A program made the position numbers and the translations under genes. From an uncultured Oscillospiraceae bacterium (GTDB lineage: Bacteria > Bacillota > Clostridia > Oscillospirales > Oscillospiraceae), in contig CAKUHW010000043.1 of the NCBI GenBank assembly GCA_934659415.1, forward strand, positions 1 through 7,831: a DNA stretch of 7,831 bases. The letters run 5' to 3'. The notes beneath the pieces were generated by a model, which saw only the letters and a list, made by a program, of their open reading frames with translations, was not told where the DNA came from and made no database searches. The first letter of the stretch is position 1, and each line of letters opens with the position of its first letter. Positions 1 through 7,583 of the stretch are shown piece by piece.

Positions 1-62
1 AGTCTGGTATGATACTCTGAGGGAAGAAATCCTGGCAACGTCACCACGAAATGGTAAATAAA

Positions 63-89
63 TGTCGAAAAGCGTCGAAGAACGACGAT
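63..89 (+). promoter_or_regulatory. Tandem 0A-box-like sites upstream of the orphan Spo0A-C gene
   Basis: TGTCGAA at 63-69 is a perfect match to the Spo0A-box core (TGNCGAA). CGTCGAA follows at 73-79 with one mismatch, exactly 10 bp further on. A weaker third copy, CGACGAT at 83-89, keeps the same 10-bp phase. Spo0A dimers are known to bind tandem 0A boxes spaced one helical turn apart, so phase and orientation fit a real operator. The sites lie 72-98 bases upstream of the start codon. They could be bound by Spo0A itself, by the encoded Spo0A-C protein (autoregulation), or by both. Binding is inferred. Confidence 0.55.
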
Positions 90-93
90 GAAA

Positions 94-122
94 TGCGTTT
101 TAATTGTGGCCTGTTGTATTAT
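94..122 (+). promoter_or_regulatory. Weak candidate promoter for the Spo0A-C gene
   Basis: TATTAT at 117-122 is a plausible -10 hexamer. The hexamer 17 bases upstream, TGCGTT at 94-99, is a poor -35. A poor -35 directly downstream of 0A boxes is what a Spo0A-activated sigma-A promoter can look like, but the match is weak and could be chance. A second -10-like TATGAT at 8-13 lies too close to the window edge to judge. Confidence 0.25.
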
Positions 123-160
123 TCTCCCACCAAACCATTCATCGCGGAGGATGATACACA

Positions 161-514
161 ATGACAGAGGTCAAAGAAGTTTTGCGTCCGTTCGGCATCA
201 CGGGATGCTACAAGGGGTACAGACACACGGTCTATGCCATCAGCCTGGCGGTTGAGGACGAGACCCGTCTGGAGGCGATCACGAAGGAGATCTACATGGA
301 GACCGCCAGCCACTTTCACTGCACATGGACCGCGGTAGAGCGGAATATCCGCACCGTGGTCGCCCGCGCCTGGGCCGTCAACCCCGGTCTGCTGCGCCGG
401 ATGGCCGGTTACCCGTTGGAGCTGGAGCCCACCGCCTCGGAATTCATCGAGATCGTCGCGGCGTACACCATTCGCGCCCGGCGGCAGCAGCCGCAGCCCG
501 CAGGCAAACCCTGA
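161..514 (+). CDS. Orphan Spo0A C-terminal-domain DNA-binding protein
   Basis: This 117-residue protein is essentially one Spo0A effector domain without the phosphoacceptor receiver domain. Residues ~5-105 follow the order of the Bacillus Spo0A C-domain: an initial helix with GITGCYKGY (12-20), the ITKEIY helix (40-45), the recognition-helix region AVERNIRTVVARAW (58-71), which matches the family's RVERAIRH...AW pattern, and the closing PTASEFIEIVA helix (90-100). The conserved V-E-R and I-R residues of the DNA-reading helix are kept, so recognition of 0A boxes is likely. The start follows GGAGG at 146-150 with 10-base spacing. With no receiver domain it cannot be controlled by the usual Asp phosphorelay and may compete with or supplement Spo0A at its sites. 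It is a monocistronic unit that ends in a strong terminator and converges on the pilus operon. The family call is firm; the regulon is unknown. Confidence 0.9.
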   Translation: MTEVKEVLRPFGITGCYKGYRHTVYAISLAVEDETRLEAITKEIYMETASHFHCTWTAVERNIRTVVARAWAVNPGLLRRMAGYPLELEPTASEFIEIVAAYTIRARRQQPQPAGKP

Positions 515-534
515 TCTGACACTTTGCAGCACCG

Positions 535-584
535 CACCCGTTGGGCAAGGGCTCCGCCCTTGCCTGACGGGTGTTGGACTTTTT
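535..584 (+). terminator. Strong intrinsic terminator of the Spo0A-C gene
   Basis: The arms 535-552 and 556-573 form an 18-bp stem, with two G-U wobbles in the middle, around the 3-base loop TCC. The inner arm GGCAAGGGC pairs with GCCCTTGCC. The stem is followed by TTGGACTTTTT at 574-584, ending in a five-T run. The stem begins 21 bases after the stop codon of the Spo0A-C gene. No T tract lies on the other side, so it should act on the + strand only. Confidence 0.85.
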
Positions 585-636
585 AAGGGCTGTAGGGCGC
601 GGGAATACGCGGAGAGGCTGAGGGCTTTTCCCACAA

Positions 637-952
637 GCTCCCTTGTGTAAAGGGCAGCGAAGCGGCCGAGCCGCAGCGAGACATAGCGCAGCGGCCGAAG
701 GGCCTTGAGAGAAGCGCCCCTTATACAAGGACGCTTAAGGGCTTCCTCCGTAACCCCCCTTGTGTAAAGGGGGGACGCCAGCGCGTCCTTCGCTGGCTGG
801 GGGGATTGTCTAGTTTGTTTTTCGGTCCGGCAACAATCCCTCAGGCGCTTCGCGCCAGCTCCCTTTACACAAGGGAGCTTAAGGGCTCTTCCCGTAACCC
901 CCCTTGTGTAAAGGGGGGACAGTCGGCGGTCTTTGCCGACAGGGGGGATTGT
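637..952. repeat. Cluster of intergenic hairpin repeats (TTGTGTAAAGG family)
   Basis: This fills the space between the two convergent units. Full or nearly full copies lie at 637-680 (+), 754-809 (+), 833-878 (inverted) and 898-952 (+), with a degraded inverted half at about 713-733. Each copy has an arm with TTGTGTAAAGG flanked by C and G runs, then a private stem-loop, then a G run and ATTGT. The private stems are GCGGC/GCCGC (662-674), GCCAGCG/CGCTGGC (777-797), GGCGC/GCGCC (844-856) and GTCGGC/GCCGAC (922-940). They differ in sequence but all pair. About 100 bases (713-809) are imperfectly repeated in tandem at 857-952. Such elements are known as multicopy intergenic repeats in gut clostridia. 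No coding gene is seen in 515-977; the long minus-strand reading frame across it reflects low stop-codon content. Confidence 0.75.
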
Positions 953-977
953 TGCCAAGCAGCCCGCCCCTGCCGCG

Positions 978-3744
978 CTACTCCTGCCTGCTCAGGGTGA
1001 TGGTGATGGAGCCCACCGTGGCTGCGCTCAGGCTGCCGCCGCTGTCGGGATCGCCGGTGAGCCTGGCCTTGATCAGGACGGAGGTATCCGCCTCAACGGA
1101 GAACTCGGTCCGTGCGGAGGTCTCAAGCGTGCCGTTCTGGTCCAGATAGAACTTCATGACCGGCCAGGTGAGATCGGCTGCCTTCGTGAAGCTGAGCGCG
1201 GCCCTCACCGCGATCCCCTCGCTGGCCACCTGAATGTACCCGGGGGTCTCCAGGTCGTGGGTCTGTCCATCGTCTTTAGCCGTCCAGTAAGAGTCTGTCA
1301 CCTTCTCGTACCGCAGCTTCCCCTCCTCGGGGTTCCATTGGTAGCTGGCCGGGGTGTACTCGTAGTGGAGCGCGCCCCAGGAGATGGTGACCGAGCCGGT
1401 GCTGACCTCTTCCCACTGGGCGTAGAGGGTGATGGTGTTGTCGCTGCCCAGGGCCGCAATGGCGTCGGCCAGAGCCTTGGCCACCTCGTCCCCCGCCTTG
1501 CAGGAGGTGCCGCTGCCGTCCTTCGCCGTGTTCCAGCCCGCAAAGACGTGGCTGTCCGGCGGGGCGAAGGTGGAGTCGGGCAGGGTGGTGTCTGTCATGC
1601 TGGGGGAGCCGTCATAGGCTTGGCTTGCCATGGCGCCGCTGCCGCCGTTGGCGTCAAAGGCCACCGTGACGCCGCCCCAGCGGCCAGCGAAGTAGTAGAT
1701 GGTTGTGCCAGCAGACTTGTCCGATGTGGTTGTGTAACTGCCGTTGGCGTTGTGCAGCTGGGCGGGGGTAATAGAGATTTCTGGGTATTTTTTGTTTTTC
1801 TGGTCATATTGATACGTCACAGTAGCGCCGCCGGGGGCGTTGCCCTGAATATATATGCCGGTTCCCTTAGAGGAGCAAATGTCAGCGCCGGTCTTGGTGG
1901 TATACAGGGAACCTTCCACAGCCAATGTGCCGTTTACGTCGATTTTGGCATCCGAGATAGTGCGGCTTCCTTTGCCGGAAGGGGAATATGGAACAGAAAC
2001 AATGCCAGGGGCCTTGCTTGTCCAGACATATGACGTACTCCACTCTGCGTCATCGTAAACATATGCAGATGCACCACTGGAAACTTTCAGAGTCGCTCCC
2101 TCTTCAATATTTACCATAAGACCGGGCAGTAGACCAATATCCTTGTTAACAGTCACAGTCCCGGATAGGATATTCAAGGTGATGTTGTTGCTGACGGGAA
2201 GTACATAGTCTTTCGAATTCAGAGTGTAGATAGAAATTTTGAGTGAAATGGCATTGGTTTGAACATTTCCGGTTGTTGTATACTCAATTCTGTCACTCTC
2301 AGGAATATACCGTTTTGTGAAGGAACTGTCCGCCGAGTTCATCGAGAATAAACTGTTTGTTCCTATAAAAGGAATCTCAATGCTATTAGTAGCGCTGGAA
2401 GCAGTTACTGAAAAATGGGTAATTTCCTTCGCCCCATAATACAGGGTCAAAGGAACCTCGATATTTTGAATATAGTACTGAGAAAAGGGAAAAACCTTTT
2501 GGGAATTACCCAGAATGCTAAAAGTTGCACTACCACCACGCCAATCAGTAACTTGAAAATATTCATACACAGTGGCACCACTGTTGGCAATAACTGAGCC
2601 GCTTCCATTGATATAGCCCCATGCATACAGATTTGAACCGCCATTCAAAATAATTGTGCTATTTTCCTGCATTTTGATTAGGCCATACGCTCCGGTAGGG
2701 GCGCAGCAGACTCCTGCACTGCTGGCGACATGTTTGCCGCCTATGGAGATTGCTCCGTCTACAACGATGGAACTACCACTTTGCAAGGTCAGTGTCTTAT
2801 AGGCGGATTGAGAACTGACTTTGCCGTCAACTACATAACCAGGGGAAGTAGTATACAACGTATACGCACCATCAAAGGGAATAAGGAGCGTAATACCTGA
2901 CGGTATAGTGTAGCTTCCGGATATTACACCACTACTGATCAGAGTAACTTGTCCTGTGCTGTTTGAAACAGCGTAGCCAACTGCTTGGCTGAGGTCGTCA
3001 AATACTTGAGCGCCAGTTTCAAAGATTGCTGTCGATACATCTGCAAATTTGGCTGTAATGATACAATCGGCTTCGACATTCAGGCTGTCCGAAGGTTTCG
3101 TGGACAACCATTTGCCGTTAGTAACATCGTACCAGCCGATAAACTTATAGTTGCTTGCCGGCGTAGCCACCAATTCGTAGGCAATGGTGGAATCCTTAGT
3201 GATTGAACGTACCTCTGAAACAATTTCCCCATCTACCGTGTAACTGCCATTTTCTGCAGGCTGAAAAGTCGTGGTTGCAGTATTACTTGCAACCAACTTT
3301 ACATCGCTTAAAACGATCTTAGTAGCGGAGGAAGTGCTGCCTGATTCGATGTAGACGGTAACCGATGCTCCAACGGCCAGTTCCTTGCTGAAATTGCTTC
3401 CGGCGGTCACAGCAGTGCCGTCAACCTTGATGTTTCCACTGCTCAAGGTGACTGTATACGAAAAAGAGAGAGTAGCGGCAGTTGTCTTGTTATTAGCGAT
3501 GGTGAGCGTGGATTTGTAACTAGTAGTACACATGCCGTCTTTGATGCTTGTGACCGAACCTGTAATCGTAGTGCTTGAGGCAGTCCAGGCATTATTGGCA
3601 TCACCTGAAAAGGATAATCCGATGCTTCCGTCAGCGAGTGTGAGAGTACCAGAGGTATCAGCGGAGACGACTAATGCCAAGACGATACACAGCGCAGACC
3701 AAATCGCTGCGATTGGGAAAAAGTATTTCTTTATTGAAAAGTGT

Positions 3745-3758
<14 letters not shown>
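978..3758 (-). CDS. Secreted surface protein with beta-helix and InlB-type repeat
   Basis: This 926-residue exported protein has a signal peptide at residues 1-33 (basic start, hydrophobic 13-32, cleavage likely after VSA). It has no lipobox, LPXTG motif or C-terminal membrane anchor. Residues ~34-170 look like a beta-sandwich. Residues ~175-225 resemble a divergent InlB-like unit (F-x-GWYD). Residues ~250-680 are Gly/Ser/Val-rich beta-helix-like repeats including LYAWGYINGSGSV (~373-386). Residues ~691-783 are a clear Listeria-Bacteroides/InlB B-type repeat (FDANGGSG ... F-x-GWN ... LYAQW). A C-terminal beta-domain follows. The ATG at 3758 is chosen because AAAGGA (3775-3770) lies 11 bases ahead of it; an in-frame TTG at 3767 has only 2-base spacing. 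The start overlaps the end of the seven-TM gene. The first two thirds of the coding sequence is clearly richer in A+T than the last third and the neighbouring genes. A role in adhesion is a guess from architecture and pilus context. Confidence 0.85.
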
Positions 3759-4362
<604 letters not shown>

Positions 4363-4366
<4 letters not shown>

Positions 4367-5064
4367 TCGGCGCGCACTCCTTTCCGGAGAGAGTACAGGG
4401 CCAAACCGCCAACGACTGCACTGACTGCGGCGAACCACTGCCCGTGGGACAGACGGAGCCAGTCCTTAGGCGTGTCCCGCAGGAACTCCAGGAGAAACCG
4501 GGCGGGGCAATAGAGGAGGAGAAACAGGGGATAGAGGGAGCCGGAGGAAATACCGCGTTCCTCCCGGTCCAGCAGAAACAGAACGATGCACATATCCCAC
4601 AGGCTCTCCATCAGCTGGGTGGGCCAGCGGAAGGAGAGGGAGCCCAGGGAGGCGGCGATCCCGCCGCAGCAGCCATTCAGGAAGCAGCCAAAGCGGGTAA
4701 AGGCCAGAATGGCTGAGACGCAGGGGGCGCAGGCGTCCAGTGCGGAGCGGTGGGAGAGGCGAAAGGCCCGGCCCGCCAAAGGCATGAGCAGGGGCACCAG
4801 CAGCACCGCCCCAAAAAAGGACTGCCCCCCCAGGGAGACGCCGTGCTCCAGGGTCTCCCGCCAGTTCTCCGCCAGGTAGAGCAGCTTGGTGCCGGTAAGG
4901 CCGCACACCAGCAGGACCAGGGCGAACAGCAGGGCTCCGACCGGCGTAAGGCCGAAGCGCCCCCGGCGGTATAACATAAGGACGGCCATGGACGCTGCTC
5001 CCAGTGCCATGGCCGTCCAATAGGTGGAGAGATGTATCGTTCCGATGGAAATCGTGGGGAGCAT
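4363..5064 (-). CDS. Lgt-family membrane protein (prolipoprotein diacylglyceryl transferase-like)
   Basis: This is a 233-residue polytopic membrane protein with Lgt landmarks in order: an N-terminal membrane helix with YWTAMALG (15-22), GLTGTKLLYL (55-64), GGQSFFG (79-85), the signature RFGCFLNGCCGG (124-135), PTQLMES (148-154), Y178, RFLLEFLRD (189-197) and LSHGQW (205-210). Lgt normally transfers diacylglycerol from phosphatidylglycerol to the lipobox Cys of preprolipoproteins at the membrane. It is shorter than housekeeping Lgt (~260-290 residues), and the His of the usual HGG motif is not at the matching place (SLGGQ). It may therefore be a specialised paralog, perhaps with a different lipid or substrate. 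ATG 5064 overlaps the pilin stop as TAATG and the gene's own TGA overlaps the next start, so it is tightly embedded in the operon. The family call is good; activity is uncertain. Confidence 0.82.
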
Positions 5065-6239
5065 TACTTCCCGTACCCCAGGTCAGGGTAGGTCTCAACG
5101 CCGAAGCCCTGGCTGGTCCTGGTGACCACCACCACGGTCTGCCCGGCGCCCGCGCCGATCTGCCCGGCGGTCATGTAGCCCTTGAGCATGCTGGCGGCAT
5201 CGCCGTCGGTGTAGCAGGTGTCCTGATCGAGCTTGTCCAGAAAAGCGCTCTCAGAGTCCTTCACGGCGTTCATGGCGCCCAAGAACGCCTCCACATCGGT
5301 TTTGCCTGCTCCAGCTGCATAGTCAGCATACTTCTTGCCGCCCTTACCGCCTGCGTACTTGTTGACTTTCTCAAAGGCGAGCTGCACGCTCCTAAGATCA
5401 GTGATCGGGTATGATTCGAATGTCTCCAACAGTGTTTTTTCGCCCTTGTCACGATCAACGGGATCCTGATAATGCTTATCGTAATACTGGCAATAGGCCT
5501 CGGCATAGGCGTACATAGCCGCCGCAGAGCCAAAGGCCCCGAGCTCACCAGCCAGTGTCTCAAGATCGGGATTAGTGGAGGCCAGCGCCGTCACAACATT
5601 CTCTGCATTAGCCGCGCTGGCCTTCTGCGCCACATACAGCACGGCGGCATTGGCAGCAGCGGTCTTATCGGAGGCGTTGGGGTCGATTCCCAGCTTGTTC
5701 AGGTATTCCTTAAAGCCATCACCCTCCACATTGGCGTTGCCCAGAACATCCTTCAGATTGGTGGAGAGCTTGCCGATCTGCCCCAGCAGGGCCTCCTCGT
5801 TGCCGTTGTAGGAGGACTGGACATACTTCTGCGCGTTGACGGCGGCGTTGCCCTCCCAGCCGGTATACTTCAGCTTGAGGACGTTGGCCCAGTCGGAGCC
5901 GAAGGCATCGGCCAGAGCGGCCTCCACAAAGTCGATATCGGGCTTGCCGTTGGTGTTGTCAATGCTCTTCACCTCGGCGGTCGCATGGGTGCTGAGGACC
6001 ACGCCCACGCCGCCGTTGCAGGCAGCGGCGGGGTCGGCCAGGGCCAGCTGGAGGGCGTACTTCACATCGCTCATCATCTGCTGATCCACGGCCATATTGG
6101 CCTTTTTCACATATCCGGCGTAGGCCACGGTGCCGGTGCCCGCAAGAATAGCAAGCACTGCAATGACAACGATCAGCTCCACAAGAGTGAAGCCGGCTTT
6201 CTTTCCGGCACGCTTCAGGCGGGAGGTCAGGTGTTTCAT
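5064..6239 (-). CDS. Large type IV prepilin (major-type pilin)
   Basis: This 391-residue protein has a textbook class III prepilin leader: a basic 16-residue leader ending in KKAG, cleavage before F17, FTLVELIVVIAVLAILA with Glu at +5 (E21), then a helix continuing into YAGYVKKAN. Prepilin peptidase would cut and methylate it and the helix would pack in the pilus core. The remaining ~340 residues are far longer than in usual pilins (~140-180). They are Ala-rich and largely helical in appearance, with three Cys (in AAACNGG, AYCQYY and DTCYTD) and a beta-like end, QTVVVVTRTSQGFGVETY. ATG 6239 follows AAAGGAG with 10-base spacing. The gene heads the downstream half of the operon after a REP-filled gap and is coupled to the Lgt-like gene. 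It could be a major pilin or a large tip/adhesive pilin. Confidence 0.9.
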   Translation of the reverse strand: MKHLTSRLKRAGKKAGFTLVELIVVIAVLAILAGTGTVAYAGYVKKANMAVDQQMMSDVKYALQLALADPAAACNGGVGVVLSTHATAEVKSIDNTNGKPDIDFVEAALADAFGSDWANVLKLKYTGWEGNAAVNAQKYVQSSYNGNEEALLGQIGKLSTNLKDVLGNANVEGDGFKEYLNKLGIDPNASDKTAAANAAVLYVAQKASAANAENVVTALASTNPDLETLAGELGAFGSAAAMYAYAEAYCQYYDKHYQDPVDRDKGEKTLLETFESYPITDLRSVQLAFEKVNKYAGGKGGKKYADYAAGAGKTDVEAFLGAMNAVKDSESAFLDKLDQDTCYTDGDAASMLKGYMTAGQIGAGAGQTVVVVTRTSQGFGVETYPDLGYGK

Positions 6240-6276
6240 GATTGCGTCGCTCCTTTGTTTGTTGTTGCTGAGATGA

Positions 6277-6308
6277 GGGCACGGGCCGGTGGGGACACCG
6301 GCCCCTAC
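6277..6308. repeat. REP-like palindrome, copy 1
   Basis: GGGCCGGTG (6283-6291) and CACCGGCCC (6296-6304) form a perfect 9-bp stem around GGGA, followed by CTAC. It lies about 40 bases upstream of the pilin start codon. It is nearly identical to the copies at 6487-6518 and 6570-6601. In the transcript it would form a stable hairpin between the minor and major pilin cistrons. Confidence 0.85.
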
Positions 6309-6341
6309 AGTCAGGACAGGAAGTCCGGTGCAGGGCCGGAG

Positions 6342-6442
6342 TTATGCAAGTACGGCAAGTGCTGCAATGACCACAACCGGGACCGACAAAGCGAAGCCGG
6401 AGGGAATTCCGGCACGCTTTTATGGGAGGCAAGGTGGTCTAT
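6342..6442 (-). pseudogene. Relic of a second pilin gene N-terminus
   Basis: Read on the minus strand, 6419-6342 encodes KRAGIPSGFALSVPVVVI then AALAVLA and a stop. It aligns without gaps to codons 9-33 of the intact pilin (KRAGKKAGFTLVELIVVI...), with 12 of 25 codons identical, including AAG CGT GCC GGA, GGC TTC and GTC ATT GCA. Upstream, ATAGACCACCTTGCCTCCCA matches the pilin 5' end (ATG AAA CAC CTG ACC TCC CGC), but the start is ATA, one base is lost, and a TAA lies just before the AAG. Some leader similarity continues further upstream. The +5 Glu is lost. The relic is bounded by REP copies 1 and 2 and has no C-terminal part. It is best read as the remains of a duplicated pilin gene. Confidence 0.75.
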
Positions 6443-6486
6443 TGGCTGCGCTGGGTTCGTTTGGGGGCCCCATGCGGGCTCGGTAA

Positions 6487-6518
6487 GGGCGCGGGCCGGT
6501 GGGGACACCGGCCCCTAC
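6487..6518. repeat. REP-like palindrome, copy 2
   Basis: This is the same 9-bp stem, loop and CTAC end as copy 1, with a single A-to-G difference in the flank (GGGCGCGGG for GGGCACGGG). It lies just upstream of the pilin relic, so the relic is bracketed by direct copies about 210 bases apart. Confidence 0.85.
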
Positions 6519-6539
6519 AGGTGTAACAGGGGGCCCGGT

Positions 6540-6567
6540 GAGGCGGGCGGATAATATCCGCCCCTAC
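6540..6567. repeat. REP-like palindrome of a related subtype
   Basis: GGGCGGAT (6545-6552) pairs with ATCCGCCC (6556-6563) around a 3-base loop, and it ends in the same CCTAC as the other copies. The stem sequence differs but the layout is the same, so it appears to be a second subtype of one family. Confidence 0.75.
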
Positions 6568-6569
6568 GA

Positions 6570-6601
6570 GGGCACGGGCCGGTGGGGACACCGGCCCCTA
6601 C
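6570..6601. repeat. REP-like palindrome, copy 4, containing a stop codon
   Basis: It is identical to copy 1 over the 32-base core (stem arms 6576-6584 and 6589-6597). Its terminal CTAC supplies the TAG stop codon (6600-6598) of the PilX-like gene, so the repeat abuts the coding region exactly at its end. Confidence 0.85.
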
Positions 6602-7155
6602 TGGACCGTCTCCACGCGGTAGGAGAGATAGGAGATATTCCCCACGGTGAGGGAATAGGGGTAAAGCAAGTTTTGGTCATTGGCCGGATCGGGCTCCGGC
6701 GTGCCGGCGACGGTGAACTGCACCGGGACGCGGACCTGAGCGGTGACCTGCTGAGTATCCACATGGGCGGTCAGAGTGACCAGAATATACATGGCATCGT
6801 CATCCGGAGCGGTCTGGTCCGGGGGGATCTCACAGTCGGGAAAGTCGGGTCCGCTGAGCTCCGGCTTCAGCCAAGCGGCAAAATCGGCCAGGGCAGCCGC
6901 CTTGATGGCGGCATTGTCGGCATCCTTGACGGCGGACACCTTCCAGCCGGTCACGTCCGACGCAGCCGCGATCGTTCCCAGAGCCAGCTCCACCTGCCCC
7001 TCGGCTTTATAGGACGCCTGGGCGCGGGAGAGGGAGCTCTGCTGGGCCTTGAGGTTGCGCACGGAGATGGCGCACACGGTAGAGCCGATGAGCGCCAGCA
7101 GCACGATGACGATGAGCACATAGACGAGGACATAGCCCTCCTGCCGTTTTTTCAT
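6598..7155 (-). CDS. PilX/GspK-like minor prepilin
   Basis: This 185-residue protein has a short basic leader, MKKRQEG, then a hydrophobic stretch, YVLVYVLIVIVLLALIGSTV (8-27), followed by the polar helix SVRNLKAQQSSLSRAQASYKAEGQVE. The pattern of a GY-V-L-V start, no Glu at +5 and a helix containing A-x-Y-x-AEG resembles PilX/GspK-type minor pilins, which lack Glu5 and join the priming tip complex. The C-terminal part is beta-like with a Pro/Asp-rich linker (about 107-117). ATG 7155 overlaps the preceding stop as ATGA. The TAG stop lies in a REP element. It is probably processed by prepilin peptidase. The exact minor-pilin class is inferred from the N-terminus and gene order. Confidence 0.75.
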   Translation of the reverse strand: MKKRQEGYVLVYVLIVIVLLALIGSTVCAISVRNLKAQQSSLSRAQASYKAEGQVELALGTIAAASDVTGWKVSAVKDADNAAIKAAALADFAAWLKPELSGPDFPDCEIPPDQTAPDDDAMYILVTLTAHVDTQQVTAQVRVPVQFTVAGTPEPDPANDQNLLYPYSLTVGNISYLSYRVETVQ

Positions 7156-7583
7156 CCGCCGCCCCCCCCACTCTGAGAGGCCGCTGCGCGGACCACGGTA
7201 TCAATGCTGACTTCACCGCGGCTGACGGTGACATTGTAGCACGTCTGCGTCTGTTTGACAATCCCTGATTCGTCAAAATCTGCCGCGGCAAAAATTACCG
7301 CGCCGTTTTCCCCGGTGCGCTTCCAGCCGCCCTCTACCCGGGTCCACTTATTATCGGTGGCGGACACGTCCACCCCCTGGGCCATGAGCCGCTCCACGGC
7401 GGCGGACACCGCCAGCTGGTCCTGCATGAGGGCCTCGGTGCGGGCGTTCACCCGGTGGGCCAGGACGATGCTGCTGCACAGGGGCACCACCACCAGACCG
7501 AGGATGGCGATGGACACCACCACCTCGATGAGGGAGGAGCCCGCCCGGCGGGAGACCCCGGCGGGGCGCTTACTGGAACACAT
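7152..7583 (-). CDS. PilV/GspI-like minor prepilin
   Basis: This 143-residue protein has a leader of 15 residues ending in RRAG, then SSLIEVVVSIAILGLVVVPL with Glu at +5 (E20), the class III prepilin signature. The S-L-I-E-V-V-V-S-I-A-I-L-G pattern is closest to PilV/GspI minor pilins, although the first mature residue is Ser rather than Phe or Met. The remainder contains a helix (ARTEALMQDQLAVSAAVERLM) and a small beta-domain. The coding end is unusual: a G8 run (7169-7162) encodes most of a GGGGG tail and leads directly into the ATGA overlap with the next gene. ATG 7583 lies 14 bases inside the PilO-like gene; only a weak GGAG is visible upstream, so coupling is likely. Confidence 0.8.
   Translation of the reverse strand: MCSSKRPAGVSRRAGSSLIEVVVSIAILGLVVVPLCSSIVLAHRVNARTEALMQDQLAVSAAVERLMAQGVDVSATDNKWTRVEGGWKRTGENGAVIFAAADFDESGIVKQTQTCYNVTVSRGEVSIDTVVRAAASQSGGGGG
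7162..7169. repeat. Homopolymer tract C8 (G8 on the coding strand)
   Basis: Eight consecutive C lie at the 3' end of the PilV-like gene, seven bases before the PilX-like ATG. On the mRNA this is AGU followed by G8. One added G, or a -1 ribosomal slip, would bypass the UGA and read in frame into the PilX-like protein. One lost G would give a different frame. Confidence 0.7.

Noticed and set aside
535..573. Bidirectional terminator for the pilus operon
   Set aside because: No T tract follows the stem on the minus strand, so only plus-strand termination is supported.
119..958. Long minus-strand reading frame across the Spo0A-C gene and the repeat region
   Set aside because: Its protein repeats PLYTRG/LYTRE segments that are only translations of the hairpin repeats, it lies antisense to a convincing gene, and it has no family resemblance.
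933..2033. 366-codon plus-strand frame opposite the surface-protein gene
   Set aside because: Low-complexity Gly/Val/Ala-rich shadow of the GC-rich 3' part of the minus-strand gene; no signal, motif or ribosome binding site.
5472..6554. 360-codon plus-strand frame opposite the pilin gene
   Set aside because: Antisense to the clear prepilin and running through the REP elements, with no recognisable domain.
6277..6601. CRISPR array
   Set aside because: The repeats are strongly palindromic, unevenly spaced, one is of a different subtype, and one gap contains a pilin relic; no cas gene is seen.
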